Assembly: GCF_024508315.1 (NCBI RefSeq)
Contig: NZ_CP101987.1
Span: 2,480,001-2,544,000 of the forward strand
Source: Cellulomonas xiejunii
Lineage (GTDB): Bacteria; Actinomycetota; Actinomycetes; Actinomycetales; Cellulomonadaceae
Reading direction: 5' to 3'
Length of the DNA stretch: 64,000 bases
The position numbers and the translations under genes were made by a program. Under the pieces are notes generated by a model. That model was given only the letters and a program-made list of their open reading frames with translations. It was not told where the DNA came from and did no database searches. This document shows positions 45,501 through 54,264 of the stretch, in pieces (the first letter of the stretch is position 1; each line of letters begins with the position of its first letter).

Positions 45501-45851
45501 CGGCGCGGGCTGCACCGGCGCGTCCTGGGTGGCGGGTGCGGCGACGTCGTCGAGCACCACGGTGCGGGTCACGCGGCGCGAGCGCCGTGCGCGGGTCGGC
45601 GCGGGCGCCTGCACCGGCTCCTCGGGCGTCTCCACCTCGGGCGCCGCGACCTCGGGCGCCGCGACCTCGGCAGCGACCGGTGCCGCGCCGGCGGACGGCT
45701 CGGGGGCCGCCGTCCCGACCTCGGGGGGCGCGACGGGCGCGTCGGCGCCGGGGGTCACGACGTCACGGACGACTCGGCGACGACGCTTGCGGGGGGCCGC
45801 CTCGGCGGCGTCGGCTGCATCGGCGTTCTCGGGGCTGTTCACGGGAGACAA
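42510..45851 (-). CDS. rne: Ribonuclease E/G
   Basis: 1113 residues. The start is TTG 45851, with AGGAG eight bases upstream; the GTG three codons later has no ribosome-binding site. Residues 1 to about 500 are disordered, with basic clusters ([13 protein letters not shown]) and acidic runs. The catalytic core follows: S1 domain (SMVGNVYLGRVQNVLPSMEAAFVDVGKGRNAVLY), the 5'-sensor/RNase H-like region, DNase I-like VVDVNTGKFTG with its catalytic Asp, and the zinc-link CEHCHGRG. The last 180 residues are again disordered. It is the main mRNA-decay and rRNA-processing endonuclease in actinobacteria; the tails probably bind partner enzymes and RNA. Confidence 0.96.
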   Translation of the reverse strand: MSPVNSPENADAADAAEAAPRKRRRRVVRDVVTPGADAPVAPPEVGTAAPEPSAGAAPVAAEVAAPEVAAPEVETPEEPVQAPAPTRARRSRRVTRTVVLDDVAAPATQDAPVQPAPSGVAEDPVEDEEAAQAASETPATDDDLAADDATADDAPTDEVPADEPEASGVADALAEDAAERAPRRRRSGRRGGRTARSAQDADAEQAPAGDEPVDEPAGTSGDERRDGPLDVLAELGPVRTEEPAPRARMATTALLFQAADPEPRTRRRRAQASAGSPQEISDAARTDVDEQAPTGVEGSGADATGEAAADSVPAEGSGRARRRRGGRGRKAQAEVEDEATELEDQDDSQDDSQDEVQPEVVDVDGTDADGDDDGTDDDAGDDDGTSPRRRRRRGGRGRRGRPDAPGSDDAADEPAAQDEPDAEAEASASEDAGEDDSTGSSRRRRRRRRGARGEVADEPRRRSSGDEVTALRGSTRLEAKRQRRREGRDAGRRRQVITEAEFLARREAVERAMVVREVDSRTQIAVLEDGVLVEHYVSNQAQASMVGNVYLGRVQNVLPSMEAAFVDVGKGRNAVLYAGEVNWDAAGLDGGQPRRIEQALKSGDAVLVQVTKDPIGHKGARLTSQITLAGRYLVYVPGGGMTGISRKLPDIERSRLKKILRDLVPDSAGVIVRTAAEGATEEELRADVARLQGQWEAIEKKRKTANAPALLQGEPDMAIRVVRDIFNDDFSSLVVQGDDAWSTISTYVGELAPDLAARTEKWTGTQDVFTVHRVDEQLAKGMDRKVWLPSGGSLVIDRTEAMTVVDVNTGKFTGAGGTLEETVTRNNLEAAEEIVRQLRLRDIGGIIVIDFIDMVLESNRDLVLRRLVECLGRDRTKHQVAEVTSLGLVQMTRKRVGQGLVEAFSETCEHCHGRGFIVHTDPVGKGGRPETHTQPAAEPSESKRARRKRGSAESAGVQHATVPVLPEAREAVKATLATIAAAAAHAHEHGVAPEELDAPAEADDAPAGGTPTDGAQAPDATRGAGTRRLGTLDVMAELGSTGVPPAATAAPVAATADARAVETDAPLALHAVAPEVFEDADGEPEADGAPDADGTPPAATDPTTDGAPAPTDG

Positions 45852-46321
45852 AGCGCGTACTCCTGAGCACCGGTGGCCCCGCCCACACGACGTGCGCCCC
45901 CGGGCGGTCGGTCGTCGCTCACAGCCGGTGTGACCCGGTGCGGCGACGGAAGTCGTCGGTTGCGGCTGCCGCCCGTCCGGCGCCATCGCCTGCCAGGCCG
46001 TCTCGGGGCTCCGGGCTGGAGCCCGCCGAGGGCGGGGCGGCGGCTGGCCTGCACGGTCACTGCTGCGGCGAGCTCACTGGCCCCGACGGTGTGGGCGTCA
46101 GGACCAGTCACGAGTATCGCACAGGACCCCGCATCCGCCGTCCGCGTACGGGTGAGTTTCACGACGTGTCGTCAGCACCCGGGACCTTCGTCCTGCCCGG
46201 CCGGACCTGCCCGTCCTAGCGTTGATTTGAAGGACTTGCACCCCGAGGTGCGCGCCCGCCCTGGCGCACGCCACGACCCGCCCGGCAGCACGACCGCCCT
46301 CGCACACGCCCGGAGACTCCC
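45852..46321. other. Intergenic region between rne and cydA
   Basis: 470 bases between divergent genes. The rne side probably holds a long 5' leader; RNase E leaders are known to mediate autoregulation in enterobacteria, but no conserved structure was recognised here. The cydA side has a possible -10 TAGCGT (46217-46222). A short GTGA-GTT-TCAC inverted repeat lies at 46152-46162. No coding frame with protein-like features is convincing. Confidence 0.5.
46217..46222 (+). promoter_or_regulatory. Possible cyd operon -10 box
   Basis: TAGCGT about 100 bases before GTG 46322, followed at the start codon by a GGAG ribosome-binding site (spacing six). The -35 is poor, which would suit an activator-dependent promoter. 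Confidence 0.35.
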
Positions 46322-47845
46322 GTGGACGCCCTCGACCTGGCCCGCTGGCAGTTCGGCATCACGACCGTCTACCACTTCATCTTCGTCCCCCTGACGATCG
46401 GGCTCTCGCCGCTCGTCGCCATCATGCAGACCGCCTGGGTCCGCACGGGCAACGAGCGCTGGCTGCGGCTGACGAAGTTCTTCGGCAAGCTCCTGCTGAT
46501 CAACTTCGCGATCGGCGTGGCCACCGGCATCGTGCAGGAGTTCCAGTTCGGCATGAACTGGTCCGAGTACTCGCGGTTCGTCGGTGACGTCTTCGGGGCG
46601 CCGCTGGCGATGGAGGCGCTCGCCGCGTTCTTCGTCGAGTCCACGTTCCTGGGGCTGTGGATCTTCGGCTGGGACAAGCTGCCCAAGAAGATCCACCTCG
46701 CCTGCATCTGGGCCGTGGCCATCGCGACGAACCTGTCCGCGTACTTCATCCTCGCGGCCAACTCCTGGATGCAGCACCCGGTGGGCACCACGTTCAACCT
46801 CGAGACCGGTCGCGCCGAGATGACCGACATCGTCGCGGTCCTCACGAACCCCACGCTGCTCGCGGCGTTCCCGCACACCATCGCGGCCGCGTTCCTCACC
46901 GCGGGCACCTTCGTCGCCGGCATCGCCGCGTGGTGGATGGTGCGGCTCGTGCGCTCGGGGCAGATCGACAAGGCCCGCGACGTGTACCGCCCCGCGGTGG
47001 TCCTCGGCCTCGTGACCATGCTGGTCTCCGGCGCCGGCGTGGCGCTGTCAGGCGACTGGCAGGCCAAGCTGATGTTCCAGCAGCAGCCCGCCAAGATGGC
47101 CGCCGCCGAGGGCCTGTGCACCACGCAGGAGGGCGCGCCCTTCTCGATCCTGGCGATCGGCGACCTCACGAACGACTGCGCCAACGTGAAGCACATCCTC
47201 GAGGTGCCCGGCCTGACGTCCTTCCTGGCGACCAACGACTTCGACGCACCCATCCGCGGCGTGGAGGAGCTCCAGGAGGAGTACGCGCAGTGGATCGCCG
47301 AGTGGGACGAGGCCAACGGCGTCTCGTCCGGCGTCGACGAGGACACGCGCTTCTACCCGAACCTGGCCATCACGTACTGGTCCTTCCGCCTCATGATCGG
47401 GCTGGGAGCCGGGTCCGCCGCACTGTCGCTGGCCGCGCTGTGGCTGCTGCGCCGCAAGGGCTCGGTCACCGGCAACGTGTGGTTCGGCCGGCTCGGCCTC
47501 GCGGCGATTGCGACCCCGTTCCTCGCCTCGGCGTTCGGCTGGATCTTCACCGAGATGGGCCGCCAGCCGTGGGTCGTCGCCCCCAACCCCGACGCGTCCG
47601 GCGTCGACGGCGTCTGGCTGCTGACCGCACGCGGCGTCAGCGAGGTCGTGAGCCCCGGCATGGTCCTGTTCTCGATGATCGGGTTCACGCTGCTGTACGG
47701 CGTGCTCGCGGTCGCCTGGTTCCGGCTGATGAAGCGGTACGCCGTCGAGGGCGTCGCCGACACCGAGCGTGACCCCAGCCCCGAGGCCAACCCCCCTGCC
47801 GACGACGCCGACGGTTCCGACCGTCCGCTGTCCTTCGCCTACTGA
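46322..47845 (+). CDS. cydA: Cytochrome bd quinol oxidase subunit I
   Basis: 507 residues. The N-terminus RWQFGITTVYHFIFVPLTIG contains the haem b595 His; GVATGIVQEFQFGMNW and MEALAAFFVESTFLGLWIFGW contain conserved Glu residues of the proton path; the quinol-binding Q loop is of the short actinobacterial type. Several membrane helices are evident, and the C-terminus is acidic. With CydB it oxidises menaquinol and reduces oxygen at high affinity without pumping protons. First gene of a five-gene cluster. Confidence 0.97.
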   Translation: MDALDLARWQFGITTVYHFIFVPLTIGLSPLVAIMQTAWVRTGNERWLRLTKFFGKLLLINFAIGVATGIVQEFQFGMNWSEYSRFVGDVFGAPLAMEALAAFFVESTFLGLWIFGWDKLPKKIHLACIWAVAIATNLSAYFILAANSWMQHPVGTTFNLETGRAEMTDIVAVLTNPTLLAAFPHTIAAAFLTAGTFVAGIAAWWMVRLVRSGQIDKARDVYRPAVVLGLVTMLVSGAGVALSGDWQAKLMFQQQPAKMAAAEGLCTTQEGAPFSILAIGDLTNDCANVKHILEVPGLTSFLATNDFDAPIRGVEELQEEYAQWIAEWDEANGVSSGVDEDTRFYPNLAITYWSFRLMIGLGAGSAALSLAALWLLRRKGSVTGNVWFGRLGLAAIATPFLASAFGWIFTEMGRQPWVVAPNPDASGVDGVWLLTARGVSEVVSPGMVLFSMIGFTLLYGVLAVAWFRLMKRYAVEGVADTERDPSPEANPPADDADGSDRPLSFAY

Positions 47846-47855
47846 GGAGCCCGCC

Positions 47856-48905
47856 ATGGACCTCCCCGTCGTCTGGTTCCTCCTGATCGCCGTGCTGTGG
47901 ACCGGCTACCTCGTGCTCGAGGGGTTCGACTTCGGCGTCGGCATGCTGCTCGCGATCCTGCCCCGGGGCGACAAGGCCCGCCGGGAGAAGGAACGCCGGC
48001 TGATGATCAACACCATCGGCCCCGTCTGGGACGGCAACGAGGTGTGGCTGCTGACCGCGGGCGGCGCGACCTTCGCCGCCTTCCCCGAGTGGTACGCCAC
48101 GCTGTTCTCGGGCTTCTACCTGCCGTTGTTCCTCATCCTCATCGCCCTCATCGTGCGCGTCGTCGCCTTCGAGTGGCGCGGCAAGATCGACTCCCCCACC
48201 TGGCGTGGCTGGGCGGACCGCGCGCTGATCTTCGGCTCGTTCCTCCCCGCCCTGCTGTGGGGGGTCGCGTTCGCCAACCTGGTGCGCGGTGTCGAGCTCG
48301 ACGCGAACCACCAGTACGTCGGGGGCTTCTTCGCGCTGCTGTCGCCGTTCGCGCTGCTCGGCGGGGTCGTGACGCTGAGCATCTTCCTGACCCACGGCGC
48401 GATCTTCCTGGCGATGAAGGTCGACGGCGAGATGCGCGAGCGCGCCGGCGCGTTCGCCGCACGCAGCTCCGTCGTCACGCTCGTCGTCGCCGGTGCCTGG
48501 GCGGTGTGGGCCCAGCTGTCGTACAGCGGCAAGGGCTGGACGTGGGCGGCCGTGCTCGTCGCCGCCGCCGCGCTCGTCCTCGTCGTCGGCGCCACCCGGG
48601 TGCGTCGCGAGGGCCTGGCGTTCACCGCGTCGGCCGTCGCCATCGTCGCCGCCGTCGTCCTGATCTTCGGCTCGATGTTCCCCGACGTCATGCCCGCGTT
48701 CGACCCCGCGAACTCCCTGACGGTCGACAACGCGTCGTCCACCGACTACACGCTGACCGTCATGACGTGGGTCGCCGCGGTCCTCACCCCGGTCGTGCTG
48801 CTCTACCAGGGCTGGACCTACTGGGTCTTCCGCAAGCGCCTGACCGTCGAGCACATCCCCGAGGCGACCGGCCTGACCTTCTCCCGCGTCGTCTCGCGGT
48901 CCTGA
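47856..48905 (+). CDS. cydB: Cytochrome bd quinol oxidase subunit II
   Basis: 349 residues from ATG 47856, ten bases after cydA. VVWFLLIAVLWTGYLVLEGFDFGVGMLL at the start, NTIGPVWDGNEVWLLTAGGATFAAFPEWYA and FLTHGAIFLAMKVDGE are family signatures. It is a multi-helix partner of CydA. Confidence 0.97.
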   Translation: MDLPVVWFLLIAVLWTGYLVLEGFDFGVGMLLAILPRGDKARREKERRLMINTIGPVWDGNEVWLLTAGGATFAAFPEWYATLFSGFYLPLFLILIALIVRVVAFEWRGKIDSPTWRGWADRALIFGSFLPALLWGVAFANLVRGVELDANHQYVGGFFALLSPFALLGGVVTLSIFLTHGAIFLAMKVDGEMRERAGAFAARSSVVTLVVAGAWAVWAQLSYSGKGWTWAAVLVAAAALVLVVGATRVRREGLAFTASAVAIVAAVVLIFGSMFPDVMPAFDPANSLTVDNASSTDYTLTVMTWVAAVLTPVVLLYQGWTYWVFRKRLTVEHIPEATGLTFSRVVSRS

Positions 48906-48924
48906 CCGTGGTCTGCTGGACGGC

Positions 48925-50616
48925 GTGAAGCCTCTCGACCCCCGGCTCCTGCGGTATGCGCGGTCCGCGCGCGGGTACCTCGCCCTGACGGTCGCGCTCG
49001 GTCTGCTCACCGGCGCGCTCGTCGTGGCGCAGGCGCTGCTCCTCGCGCACGCGCTGGGATCGGCCGTCGCCGACGGGGCGTCCCTCGCGCAGGTCGCCCC
49101 GCTGGCGGGCTGGCTCGTCCTCGTCGTGGTGCTGCGCGCGCTGACCGCCGGTGTCCAGGAGCGCTACGCGCACCGTGCGGCGACACGGGCCGTGGCCGAG
49201 CTCCGCGAGAGCGTCGTCGCGCACGCCGCGGCCGTCGGTCCGCGACGCGCCGCGCCCGCCGACGGCGCCGGTCTCGTCACCTTGGCGACCCGCGGCCTCG
49301 ACGCCCTCGAGCCGTACTTCGTGCGGTACCTGCCACAGCTCGTGCTCGCAGCCACGCTGACCCCCGCGACGCTGCTCGTCGTGCTCGACCTGGACTGGGT
49401 GTCGGCCGCGATCCTGGCCGGCACGGTGCCGTTGGTGCCGCTGTTCATGTGGCTCGTGGGCGTCATGACGCAGGGCCGCTCGGAACGCGGGCTCGCGACC
49501 ATGCAGCGCCTCGGGGCGCAGGTGCTCGACCTGCTCGCCGGCCTGTCGACGCTGCGGGCGTTCGGACGCGAGCGCGGGCCGGCCGCGCGCGTCCGGGAGC
49601 TCGGGGACGCGCACCGGCGCGCCACGATGGGAACCCTGCGGATCGCGTTCCTGTCCGGCATGGTGCTCGAGCTGCTGACCACGCTCGCGGTCGCGCTCGT
49701 GGCGGTCGGCGTCGGCCTGCGGCTCGTCTACGGCCACGTCGATCTCGTGACCGGTCTCGCCGTGCTCGTGCTGGCACCCGAGGTCTTCCAGCCGCTGCGT
49801 CAGGTGGGCGCGCACTTCCACGCCTCGACCGACGGTGTCGCGGCGGCGGACCGCGCGTTCGCGGTGCTGGAGGTGCCCGTCGCGGAGGCGGGGACGCTCC
49901 CCGCGCCGGACCTCACGCGGGGGACGGTGCGTGCCCGCGGTGTCGCGGTGCGCTCGCGGGGCGCCTGGGCACCGGCACCGCTGGACGTCGACCTCGTCCC
50001 GGGACGTGTCGTCGCGCTCGTCGGGCCGTCCGGGGCAGGCAAGTCCACGACGGTCGAGGTCATCCTCGGCCTCCTCCCGCCGGACGCGGGGCACGTCGAG
50101 CTGGTCGCCGCCGACGGCACCGTGACGGAGCTGGCGGACGTGGACGTGCACGACTACTGGCGGCAGGTGACGTGGCTGCCGCAGCGGCCCGTGCTGGAGC
50201 CAGGGACGCTCGAGGAGGTCCTGGGCGCGGCGACGCGTGCGGATCGCGACCGCGCCGCCGCCCTCACCGGGCTCGACACGGTCGTCGCGGGGCTGCCCGA
50301 CGGGTGGGGCACGACGCTGGGCGGTGGTGGCACCGGGCTGAGCGTGGGCCAGCGGCAGCGTCTCGCGCTCACGCGTGCACTGCTGCGGCCCAGCCCCGTG
50401 GTCGTGCTCGACGAACCCACGGCACACCTCGACGCGGCCGGCGAGCAGGTCGTGCTCGCGACCCTGGACGCCCTGCGCGACGCCGGGTGCGCCGTCCTGC
50501 TCGTCGCCCACCGCGAGTCTCTCGCGAGCCGCGCGGACGACGTCGTGCACGTCGCGTCGGCGTCCGACGCCGGGACCGACAGTCCACCCCTCGCCGCGCC
50601 CGAGGTGCACCGATGA
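48925..50616 (+). CDS. cydD: ABC exporter subunit CydD (cytochrome bd assembly)
   Basis: 563 residues from GTG 48925. A six-helix transmembrane domain (about 1-310) is followed by the ATPase: Walker A GPSGAGKST, Q-loop region, signature written LSVGQRQRLAL, Walker B VVLDEPTAHLD, H-switch VAHRE. CydDC exports thiols/haem-related reductant needed for cytochrome bd maturation in E. coli. The stop overlaps the cydC ATG. Confidence 0.93.
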   Translation: MKPLDPRLLRYARSARGYLALTVALGLLTGALVVAQALLLAHALGSAVADGASLAQVAPLAGWLVLVVVLRALTAGVQERYAHRAATRAVAELRESVVAHAAAVGPRRAAPADGAGLVTLATRGLDALEPYFVRYLPQLVLAATLTPATLLVVLDLDWVSAAILAGTVPLVPLFMWLVGVMTQGRSERGLATMQRLGAQVLDLLAGLSTLRAFGRERGPAARVRELGDAHRRATMGTLRIAFLSGMVLELLTTLAVALVAVGVGLRLVYGHVDLVTGLAVLVLAPEVFQPLRQVGAHFHASTDGVAAADRAFAVLEVPVAEAGTLPAPDLTRGTVRARGVAVRSRGAWAPAPLDVDLVPGRVVALVGPSGAGKSTTVEVILGLLPPDAGHVELVAADGTVTELADVDVHDYWRQVTWLPQRPVLEPGTLEEVLGAATRADRDRAAALTGLDTVVAGLPDGWGTTLGGGGTGLSVGQRQRLALTRALLRPSPVVVLDEPTAHLDAAGEQVVLATLDALRDAGCAVLLVAHRESLASRADDVVHVASASDAGTDSPPLAAPEVHR

Positions 50617-52436
50617 CCGCGCCCCTGCCGTCCTCCCCGTCACCGGCCGCCACCGCGTCGCGTCCGCCGCGTGGCACGCTGCGGCGCGCCGTCCGGCTGC
50701 TCGACGTCGACCCGCGGCGCGTCGCTCTGGCGGTCCTGCTCGGCACCCTCGCGCTGGGGTCCGCGGTCGCGCTCGCCGCAGTGGCCGCGTGGCTCATCGC
50801 ACGGGCGTCCCAGATGCCACCGGTCCTCGAGCTGTCGGTCGCGACCGTGGCGGTACGGACCTTCGGCATCAGCCGCGGACTCATGCGCTACCTCGAGCGG
50901 CTCGTGTCGCACGACATCGCCCTGCGCGGCATGGCCGACCTGCGGGTGACCCTGTACGAGCGACTCGCCGCGGGGTCGCCGCAGGCCCTGCTCTCGGTGC
51001 GCCGCGGCGACCTGCTCGCGCGTGTGGGTGCCGACGTCGACGCCGTCGGTGACGTCGTGGTCCGCGGCCTGCTGCCGGCCGCCGTCGCGGTCACCCTGGG
51101 CACCGGCACGTCGATCGCCATGGCGCTGTTCTGGCCGCCCGCCGGGCTCGCGCTCGCGGTGTGCCTGCTGGCCGCGGGCGTGCTCGCGCCGTGGCTCGCG
51201 GCGCGCGGTGCCCGCACGGCCGAGGAGCGCGGCGTGCAGGCGCGGGCGCGCATGAGCGCGACGGCGCTCGGCGTGCTCGACGACGCCGGCCCGCTCGCGG
51301 TCTCCGGCCGGCTGCCGGGCGAGCTCGACGCGCTGCGCGCGGCCGACACCGACCTGGCCCGCGCGACGGACGCCGGCGCGCGGCCCGCCGCGCTCGCGGC
51401 GGCCATCGGCCAGCTCGCGGTCGGGGTGGCCGTGGTCGCCGCGCTCGTGACCGGCGTGCCGGCCGTGGCTGCGGGTCTGCTCGCGCCGGTCGAGCTGGCG
51501 GTCATCGTCCTGACGCCGCTGGCTGCCTTCGAGGCGACGTCCCTGCTGCCGGCGGCCGCGGTGCAGGTGCAGCGGTCGCGGGCTGCCGCGGCGCGCGTGC
51601 TGGCGCTCGTCGACAGCGCCGGCAGCCCCGTCACGCCCGCTGCCGTGACCCCGCCGGCCGCCACCGGCACGACCGGCCGCTCCCCCGGCCCGGTCCTCGT
51701 CGCGACCGGCCTCACCTGCGGCTGGCCGGGCCGGGCACCGGCGGTCGCGGGCGTCGACCTCACGCTCGCGCCGGGCAGGCGCCTGGCCGTCGCCGGACCC
51801 AGCGGGGAGGGCAAGACGACGCTCCTGCTGACGCTCGCGGGCCTGCTGCCGCCCGTCGCGGGCGCCGTGACCCTCGACGGCGTCCCGCTCGCGAGCGCGG
51901 ACGGCGGGCGCGTGACGGGTGACGTCGTCATGACCGGCGAGGACGCCCACGTGTTCGGCACCTCGGTCCTGGAGAACCTGCGCGTCGCGCGCGGCGACGT
52001 GACGACGGGCGAGGCGACGGACGCGCTGCGCCGGGTGGGCCTCGGGCCGTGGCTCGCGGACCTGCCCGACGGCCTCGACACGCTCATCGGATCCGACGCG
52101 CGCACCGTGTCCGGCGGAGAGCGCCGCCGCCTCCTGCTGGCCCGGGCGCTCGTGTCCGACGCGCCCCTGCTGCTGGTCGACGAGCCTGCTGAGCACCTCG
52201 ACCCGCGCACCGCGGACGCGGTCCTCGACGAGCTGTGGCACGCACCGCCGACCCGGGACGGCACCGCGCGCGGCGTCCTGGTGGTCAGTCACCGCCTCGC
52301 ACCGCTCGCCGCCGCGGACGAGGTGCTGTGGCTCGCGGGAGGACGCGTGGCGGCCCGCGGCACCCACGAGGACCTGACGGCTCGCGTGCCCGGCTACCGT
52401 GAAGCCGTGCAGGCCGAGCAGCAGGAGACGTCGTGA
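50613..52436 (+). CDS. cydC: ABC exporter subunit CydC
   Basis: 607 residues; ATG 50613 overlaps the cydD stop (ATGA). The transmembrane domain carries RTFGISRGLMRYLERLVSHDIALR, highly typical of CydC. The ATPase domain has GPSGEGKTT (Walker A with Glu in place of the usual Ser/Cys), VSGGERRRLLLAR and LLLVDEPAEHLDPR. It forms the heterodimer with CydD. The end overlaps the histidine kinase gene start. Confidence 0.93.
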   Translation: MTAPLPSSPSPAATASRPPRGTLRRAVRLLDVDPRRVALAVLLGTLALGSAVALAAVAAWLIARASQMPPVLELSVATVAVRTFGISRGLMRYLERLVSHDIALRGMADLRVTLYERLAAGSPQALLSVRRGDLLARVGADVDAVGDVVVRGLLPAAVAVTLGTGTSIAMALFWPPAGLALAVCLLAAGVLAPWLAARGARTAEERGVQARARMSATALGVLDDAGPLAVSGRLPGELDALRAADTDLARATDAGARPAALAAAIGQLAVGVAVVAALVTGVPAVAAGLLAPVELAVIVLTPLAAFEATSLLPAAAVQVQRSRAAAARVLALVDSAGSPVTPAAVTPPAATGTTGRSPGPVLVATGLTCGWPGRAPAVAGVDLTLAPGRRLAVAGPSGEGKTTLLLTLAGLLPPVAGAVTLDGVPLASADGGRVTGDVVMTGEDAHVFGTSVLENLRVARGDVTTGEATDALRRVGLGPWLADLPDGLDTLIGSDARTVSGGERRRLLLARALVSDAPLLLVDEPAEHLDPRTADAVLDELWHAPPTRDGTARGVLVVSHRLAPLAAADEVLWLAGGRVAARGTHEDLTARVPGYREAVQAEQQETS

Positions 52437-54205
52437 GCGAGCACCGAGGCGAGATGCGTGAGGTCGCCGGACGGCTGCCGGTCCCGGGGGCGCCGTTCGA
52501 GCGCGGGGTCCTCGTCGACACCGCGCCGGACCCCGCGCCCCTCACGGGTGATGCGCTGACCGACCTGCTCGGGGCGATGCTCGCGGTCGCGGGGCACCTC
52601 GAGCTGCCGGCCGTGCTCGACCGGTTCGTCCAGCTCAGCGCCGAGCTCACGTCCGCCCGCTTCGCGGCGATCAACGTCCTCGACCACACCGGCACGTCCA
52701 CCACGTTCGTCTACACGGGCGTCCCGACGGCTGTCGCACGCGCGATGCGGCACCCCCCGCACGCCCAGGGTGTGCTCGGGCAGATCCCCGTGAACGGCGT
52801 CCTGCGCCTGGACGACCTCACCCAGCACCCGTCGTTCCAGGGCTGGCCCGCCCACCACCCGCCGATGGGGTCCTTCCTCGGCGCGTCGGTGAAGGTCGGC
52901 GAGCACGTCTACGGCCAGCTCTACCTGTCCGAGAAACAGGGCGGCGGGACGTTCACCACCCGGGACGAGCACATGGTCCTGGCACTCGCCGCCGCGGCGG
53001 GGGTGGCCGTCGCGAACGCGCAGCTGTACGCCGAGTCCGAGCGGCGCGAGCACTGGCTGCGTGCCGGTCAGGACATCACCACGATGCTCCTGGAGGGGGT
53101 GGACGAGGAGTCCGCCCTCGAGCACGTCGCACGCACCGCGCGGGAGGTCGCGGGTGCCGACACCGCGGCGCTCGCGCTGCCGGGGATGGGCGGGGAGCTG
53201 TTCATCGAGCTCGCCGACGGCTACCGCGCGGCGGAGCTCACCGGCCTGGTCATGCCACGCGGCGGCCGCGCCTGGACCGTGCTCGAGGAGGGCCACGGCC
53301 TGCTCACGCCGTCGCTGTCGGCGTCCCGCACCGTCAAGCTCGACGAGATGCGCGCGTTCGGGCCCGCGATGTTCGCGCCGCTGCACTCGTCCGGACGCGG
53401 TGTGGGCGTCCTGGTGCTGATGCGGCGTATCGGGGCCGTCCCGTTCGACGAGAGCGACCTCGCCACCGCCGAGTCGTTCGCGGCGCAGGCAGCCCTCGCG
53501 TACGTCCTCGCCGAGGCGCGGCACGCGCAGGACGTCGCCGCGCTGCTCGACGAGCGCGAGCGCATCGCGCGCGACCTGCACGACCTGGCGATCCAGCAGC
53601 TGTTCGCCACGGGCATGCAGCTGGAGACGGTGCGCCGGCGCGCAGCCCGGGGCGTCGACCCGCAGGAGCTCATCAGCATCGTCGAGGAGGCCCTCGACAA
53701 CGTCGACAGCTCGGTGCGCGAGATCCGCCAGATCGTCTACGCGCTGCGTGACCCCGACGCGGCCACCGGCCTGGTGGAGCGGCTGCGTCGTGAGACGTCC
53801 CTGGCCCGCACGGGACTCGGGTTCGCGCCGTCGCTCGTCCTCTCGCTCGACGGCGAGGGCCTGTCGCCCGGCGACGGCGAGGCCGAGGACCGGATCGACG
53901 AGCGCCTCGAGCAGGAGCTCACCGACGACGTCGTCGCGGTCGTGCGGGAGGGTCTGGCCAACGCCGCGCGCCACGCGCACGCCTCGTCGGTGAGCGTGCG
54001 CGTCGCCGTCCGCGGCTCCGGCCCGACCGGGTCCGTCGAGGTCGACGTCGAGGACGACGGCGCGGGCCTGCCGGCGGAGCGTGAGCGCAGCTCCGGCACC
54101 GGCAACCTCGCGTCACGGGCCCGCCAGCACGGGGGCACGTTCAGCCTCGGTGCGGCTCCCAGCGGCAAGGGCTCCCTGCTGAGCTGGCAGGCCCCGCTCG
54201 GCTGA
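52433..54205 (+). CDS. DevS/DosS-like GAF-domain sensor histidine kinase
   Basis: 590 residues; its GTG overlaps the cydC stop. Two GAF domains come first (about 45-200 and 215-360). HPPMGSFLGASVKV (His142) aligns with DevS His149 of M. tuberculosis, the haem ligand, though this motif is also kept in non-haem relatives. The HisKA_3 phospho-site is RDLHDLAIQQL (His383). The HATPase domain has VREGLANAARHAHA, DDGAGLP and GTGNLASRARQHGGTF. Being the last gene of the cyd operon suggests it senses oxygen or redox state linked to respiration. The predicted partner is the convergent response regulator. Confidence 0.92.
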   Translation: MSEHRGEMREVAGRLPVPGAPFERGVLVDTAPDPAPLTGDALTDLLGAMLAVAGHLELPAVLDRFVQLSAELTSARFAAINVLDHTGTSTTFVYTGVPTAVARAMRHPPHAQGVLGQIPVNGVLRLDDLTQHPSFQGWPAHHPPMGSFLGASVKVGEHVYGQLYLSEKQGGGTFTTRDEHMVLALAAAAGVAVANAQLYAESERREHWLRAGQDITTMLLEGVDEESALEHVARTAREVAGADTAALALPGMGGELFIELADGYRAAELTGLVMPRGGRAWTVLEEGHGLLTPSLSASRTVKLDEMRAFGPAMFAPLHSSGRGVGVLVLMRRIGAVPFDESDLATAESFAAQAALAYVLAEARHAQDVAALLDERERIARDLHDLAIQQLFATGMQLETVRRRAARGVDPQELISIVEEALDNVDSSVREIRQIVYALRDPDAATGLVERLRRETSLARTGLGFAPSLVLSLDGEGLSPGDGEAEDRIDERLEQELTDDVVAVVREGLANAARHAHASSVSVRVAVRGSGPTGSVEVDVEDDGAGLPAERERSSGTGNLASRARQHGGTFSLGAAPSGKGSLLSWQAPLG

Positions 54206-54222
54206 GACGCCAGGGGCCGTGC

Positions 54223-54255
54223 CGGGGTGGCGCGCGACGCGCGTGCGCCACCCCG
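54223..54255. terminator. Bidirectional hairpin terminator
   Basis: 14-bp stem with one wobble (54223-54236 with 54242-54255) and a five-base loop between the convergent kinase and regulator genes. Confidence 0.82.
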
Positions 54256-54264
54256 TGTGCGACC

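Noticed and set aside
45839..46162. 107-codon minus frame upstream of rne
   Set aside because: Overlaps the rne start and has no ribosome-binding site or protein-like composition; treated as leader.
46152..46162. GTGA-GTT-TCAC inverted repeat ahead of cydA, considered as a Rex or CRP site
   Set aside because: Both site types need a wider spacer between the half-sites; a three-base spacer fits neither.
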